Assembly: GCF_000559085.1 (NCBI RefSeq)
Contig: NZ_JALN02000001.1
Coordinates: forward strand, 3,906,001-3,970,000
Direction of reading: 5' to 3'
DNA: 64,000 bases
From: Mycolicibacterium aromaticivorans JS19b1 = JCM 16368
Lineage (GTDB): Bacteria; Actinomycetota; Actinomycetes; Mycobacteriales; Mycobacteriaceae
The notes below the pieces were generated by a model. It was not told the DNA's origin, did not search any database, and saw only the letters and a list, made by a program, of their open reading frames with translations. Of this stretch, positions 61,358-64,000 are shown piece by piece. Position numbers and translations under genes: made by a program. Position 1 is the first letter of the stretch. Each line of letters begins with the position of its first letter.

Positions 61358-62586
61358 CAGCCGCGCACCCGGAACGGCACCGACAGCGGCCGTCGCACAT
61401 ATCCGCCGCCCGCCCACACGATGCCCGCCTCGTCGATTTCGAAATCCGGGCAACGCGAGAGCAATTCGGTCAGGGTCACCCGCGCCTGCATGCGCGCGGC
61501 CGCGGCACCGAGGCAGTGATGTGCGCCGTGGCTGAAGGTGAGGATATTGCGCGGACGCCGGGTGACGTCGAGTTCGCCGGCGTCCGGGCCGTATTGGCGT
61601 TCGTCGCGATTCGCCGACCCATACAGCAGCAGCACTTTGCGTCCGGCCGGAATGGTCTTGCCGTGCAGTTCCACGTCGCACGTGGTGGTTCGGGCAAGTC
61701 CCTGCACCGGGGAGGTCAGTCGCAGCAGTTCGTCGACCGTGTCGGGGATCAGCTCCGGTTGCTCGACGATCAGCCGGCGTTGGTCGGGACGCTGGTGCAG
61801 CAGCGGCATCGAACCGCCGAGCATGCCGGTGGTGGTGTCGTTGCCGCCGGTGACCATCGTGAAGGTGAAGGCGAGCACCGACAGCGTCCCGGCGATGTCG
61901 CCGTCGGCACCGACACCGGCTGCCACCAGATGCGACACCGTGTCGTCTTCGGGGTCGCGCCTGCGCCGTTCGATCAGCTCGGCAAAATAGCCCATCATCG
62001 AACCGACGGCGTCGCCGACCGATCCCAGAGCACTCAGTCCGCTGGCATTGGCGGCGACGATCGCCTCGGTCCAGCCGTCGAACTGGTCGCGATCCTGCTC
62101 GGGAACGCCGAGGTAGTGCGCGACGACCATCGACGGCAGAGGCTTGAACAGTTCGGTGACGATGTCACCGCCGCCGTCGGCGCGTAGCCGTTCGATGCGT
62201 TCGACGACGAAATCGCGCACCTTGGGTTCGACGGCCTCAACCTGCCGCGGAGTGAAGCCACGCGACACCAGCCTGCGGAACTCGGTGTGCACGGGCGGGT
62301 CTTGCATCACCATCGGCGGGTTGTCCTGCAGCCCAATCAGTTCGAGCTCGTTGTAGTTGACGGTCAGGCCTTGGGCCGAGGAGAACGTCTCGTGGTCGCG
62401 GGCGGCGGCGAAAATGTCCGCGTGCCGGGACAGCACCCAGTAATCGTGGTCGGGGTTCTCCGGGACGACGTGGTGCACCGGATCGAGGTCGCGCAGGGCT
62501 CGGTACATCGGCCAACGGTCACCCCAGGTCTCGGCGGTGGCCAGCTCGAATCGGGCCTCGGCGTCGTGAGACACAACTGCGGTCAT
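61357..62586 (-). CDS. cyp130: Cytochrome P450 CYP130
   Basis: A 409-residue P450. Haem-binding loop FSHGAHHCLGAAAARMQ, with the cysteine thiolate about residue 358. I-helix FTFTMVTGGNDTTTG carries the acid/alcohol pair, with Asn rather than Glu before the Asp-Thr. K-helix E-x2-R lies in VDELLRLTSPV. Soluble, needing a ferredoxin and reductase from elsewhere. In M. tuberculosis CYP130 (Rv1256c) is structurally characterised; its natural substrate is uncertain. It is the first gene of a two-gene operon with the TetR regulator, from a strong leaderless promoter. Confidence 0.93.
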   Translation of the reverse strand: MTAVVSHDAEARFELATAETWGDRWPMYRALRDLDPVHHVVPENPDHDYWVLSRHADIFAAARDHETFSSAQGLTVNYNELELIGLQDNPPMVMQDPPVHTEFRRLVSRGFTPRQVEAVEPKVRDFVVERIERLRADGGGDIVTELFKPLPSMVVAHYLGVPEQDRDQFDGWTEAIVAANASGLSALGSVGDAVGSMMGYFAELIERRRRDPEDDTVSHLVAAGVGADGDIAGTLSVLAFTFTMVTGGNDTTTGMLGGSMPLLHQRPDQRRLIVEQPELIPDTVDELLRLTSPVQGLARTTTCDVELHGKTIPAGRKVLLLYGSANRDERQYGPDAGELDVTRRPRNILTFSHGAHHCLGAAAARMQARVTLTELLSRCPDFEIDEAGIVWAGGGYVRRPLSVPFRVRG

Positions 62587-62592
62587 GTCTTA

Positions 62593-62621
62593 TGGTTACG
62601 ACAAGTCCATGGTTGTGTCAA
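62593..62621 (-). promoter_or_regulatory. Canonical SigA promoter of cyp130-tetR with overlapping direct repeats
   Basis: On the minus strand: -35 TTGACA (62616-62621), 17-base spacer, -10 TAACCA (62593-62598), then 6 bases to the ATG (leaderless). Two 13-base direct repeats, ATGGTTACGACAA (62592-62604) and ATGGTTGTGTCAA (62609-62621), 10 of 13 identical, cover the -10 and the -35 respectively. Confidence 0.65.
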
Positions 62622-62779
62622 GAGGCGGGTTATGGGATCCCAGGAGATTCCCTTCGTCCCTCCGACTGCCGGGACGGAAGGCTGTATCACGTCACTGTGT
62701 GAGCGACGCGCCGCTCAGTCGCGTCGCTGGGGGAGTGCCGCGAGCTGCACTGGTCGGTGTCGGCCCGACGCTCACAGCG

Positions 62780-63307
62780 TCACATTTCGTGGTGCTCATT
62801 GTTGCCGATTTTCCACGATTTAGATTTCAACAAAATCCAGAAGATCATCAGATGTGCGACAACCACCATCGGTGCGTAGAACGTGTAGATGAAATAGGCG
62901 GCACCGAGATTGAAATTCGGAAGGTCTGTCTGTATTACACCGCGCACCGTGTTCAACAGGTCGGCGAATCCCCACGCGCTGAACACCCACACCAGTGGGA
63001 TGGCGAAACGCCACGCTGCCCGCAGCGCGAAGATGCAGGCCAGGGCCAGCGCTGCAGCTAAGAGATCACCATAGGCGGAAGCGGACAGCGCCGCTCGAGG
63101 CAGCTTCGGATCAACCATGCCCGTAACCAGCAAGACCATTCCCACGTAGCGAAAAACGTGGACGAAGATCAATGGAATGAGCGCAGAATTGAGGGATAGC
63201 TCGGTCAGTCTCGGCCAGACGTACCACTTCGCGACGAGGGCGCATACGGCACAGCTCACGAGAACTTGCAACCAGAAGATCGTGACGCTGTCTATCGCAA
63301 GCCGCAT
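62780..63307 (-). CDS. Small integral membrane protein of unknown function
   Basis: A 175-residue protein with about five hydrophobic helices (FWLQVLVSCAVCALVAKWYVW, ALIPLIFVHVFRYVGMVLLVTGM, LLAAALALACIFALRAAW, IPLVWVFSAWGFADLL, then YFIYTFYAPMVVVAHLMIFWILLK) and a basic tail KSKSWKIGNNEHHEM. No family recognised. The gene uses noticeably more A/T in third positions than the rest of the window. ATG overlaps the end of the flavin-oxidoreductase gene by 16 bases, so the two are co-transcribed. A DUF-like small quinone or haem membrane partner is possible, but nothing proves it. Confidence 0.65.
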   Translation of the reverse strand: MRLAIDSVTIFWLQVLVSCAVCALVAKWYVWPRLTELSLNSALIPLIFVHVFRYVGMVLLVTGMVDPKLPRAALSASAYGDLLAAALALACIFALRAAWRFAIPLVWVFSAWGFADLLNTVRGVIQTDLPNFNLGAAYFIYTFYAPMVVVAHLMIFWILLKSKSWKIGNNEHHEM

Positions 63308-64000
63308 GTGTCGTCTTCCTTGGTGGGGGATGGTCGGGGTGGGTCGTTATGTGGCGCGGCGTCGGCGACTTCCCAGTCTTTGACGGTCGCGAGTGGCCCG
63401 AATAGATCGGCTGGGAGGTCAGGTGAGAGCGGTTGGCCGGCTTGGACGCGGCGCGGCCAGTCCCGGTTGGCTAGAGCGGGTTTGGCCAGAGCAACGACGT
63501 CGGCGGCGCCGGAGTCGATAATCGTGGCGGCGTCCTCGGGGTCATCGAGGTGACCGTTGGCGATGATTGTCAGCCCGCTGTAGTGCTTGGCAAGTGCCGC
63601 CAGCGTCTTGTCGGTGTCGTCGAAAGCGGGTGCCAGTGCCCGGTATTCGGTGGTGTGGATGTAGTCGATGCCGGTGTCGGACAGTGCGGTGAAGACGGCG
63701 GCTGCATCGTCTTCGCCGCCGGCCCATCGATGATCGCTATCGGAGACTTTGCTCTGGGAAATGCGGACACCTACGGCGATGTCGTCCCCGACAGCGGCTG
63801 CAACGTCAGCGCAGACCTCGGTGGCAAGCCGGACGCGGTTGGCGACGGTGCCGCCGTAGTCGTCGGTGCGGGTGTTGAGGTAGTCGGTGAGGAATGCGTC
63901 CAGCAGGTAGCCGTTGGCGCCGTGGATTTCGACACCGTCGAATCCGGCATCGCGGGCGTGTCGGGCGGCGTTGATGAAGGCTTCACGGACCTGCTGAATG
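63292..64000 (-). CDS. Old-yellow-enzyme family NADH:flavin oxidoreductase, 3' part
   Basis: The gene is cut by the right window edge; ~235 C-terminal residues are visible, ending CGLR at the stop. Motif GFDGVEIHGANGYLLDAFLTDYLNTRTDDYGG is the OYE/alkene-reductase signature (His-x-Asn type FMN/substrate pair is partly visible). The FMN phosphate-binding region appears as LTIIANGHLDDPEDAATIIDSGAADVVALAKPALANRDWP. It reduces activated C=C bonds with NAD(P)H and FMN. Codon use is less GC-biased than in neighbouring mycobacterial genes. The C-terminal ~30 residues are an unusual Pro/Asp-rich tail, and the next gene overlaps it by 16 bases. Confidence 0.82.
   Translation of the reverse strand, partial: IQQVREAFINAARHARDAGFDGVEIHGANGYLLDAFLTDYLNTRTDDYGGTVANRVRLATEVCADVAAAVGDDIAVGVRISQSKVSDSDHRWAGGEDDAAAVFTALSDTGIDYIHTTEYRALAPAFDDTDKTLAALAKHYSGLTIIANGHLDDPEDAATIIDSGAADVVALAKPALANRDWPRRVQAGQPLSPDLPADLFGPLATVKDWEVADAAPHNDPPRPSPTKEDDTCGLR

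Overview
The window is high-GC actinobacterial DNA and reads as a chromosomal segment of a mycobacterium. Gene order from the left edge to about 42.7 kb and again from 53.3 to 62.6 kb follows, from memory, the M. tuberculosis block Rv1206 (fadD6) to Rv1256c (cyp130). That comparison is recalled, not computed. The mixture of conserved core and extra catabolic genes suggests an environmental, Mycolicibacterium-like species rather than a reduced pathogen.

Layout. 0-4.1 kb: fadD6 (3' part), folP2, gpgS, a DivIVA-domain protein, tagA and a DUF3117 gene. 4.1-6.7 kb: divergent glgM (glgA) and glgC, which make ADP-glucose and maltose-1-phosphate. 6.7-13.5 kb: a beta-propeller lipoprotein, a degraded DUF4126 gene, a methyltransferase-like membrane protein, a two-gene ABC exporter with its TetR regulator, a small membrane protein and an O-methyltransferase. 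13.7-17.1 kb: the envelope-stress group sigE-rseA-htrA-tatB. 17.1-24.9 kb: mrp, membrane proteins, a secreted lytic transglycosylase, DUF1003 and MgtE_N/CBS proteins, a CitE-like lyase, two DUF4190 proteins and a stress-type membrane protein. 25.0-30.0 kb: the trehalose importer lpqY-sugA-sugB-sugC plus a suppressor-of-fused domain gene. 30-39.3 kb: corA, a malic enzyme (where mdh is expected), lpqZ, an SDR, a DUF732 secreted protein, kgd and a membrane protein. 39.4-42.8 kb: two MFS exporters.

42.8-53.3 kb is an accessory block that I do not place in the M. tuberculosis order. It holds an SDR with an elaborate promoter/leader, a complete IS481-family element with intact ends and a 6-bp target duplication, and a tightly coupled five-gene operon (zinc-type ADH, HpcH/HpaI aldolase, SDR, Baeyer-Villiger-type monooxygenase, HSL-type esterase). 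The operon is divergent from an SMP-30 lactonase plus a thioesterase-like gene. Together these can be read as alcohol to ketone to ester/lactone to hydroxy-acid to aldol cleavage; the substrate is unknown. This is the best candidate for an undescribed system.

53.3-64 kb: an FAD-linked oxidase ends the block and overlaps a RecB-nuclease/SF1-helicase fusion. Then come a cupredoxin lipoprotein, lprE-like, deaD, an acyltransferase and the cyp130-tetR operon. The last 1.3 kb (a membrane protein and an old-yellow-enzyme gene cut by the window edge) uses more A/T codons than its surroundings.

Several promoters are of the mycobacterial leaderless type (TANNNT 6-7 bases before the start codon). Two TetR-type genes and one SDR gene have symmetric or repeated sites laid directly over the promoter. 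No tRNA, rRNA or CRISPR array was seen.
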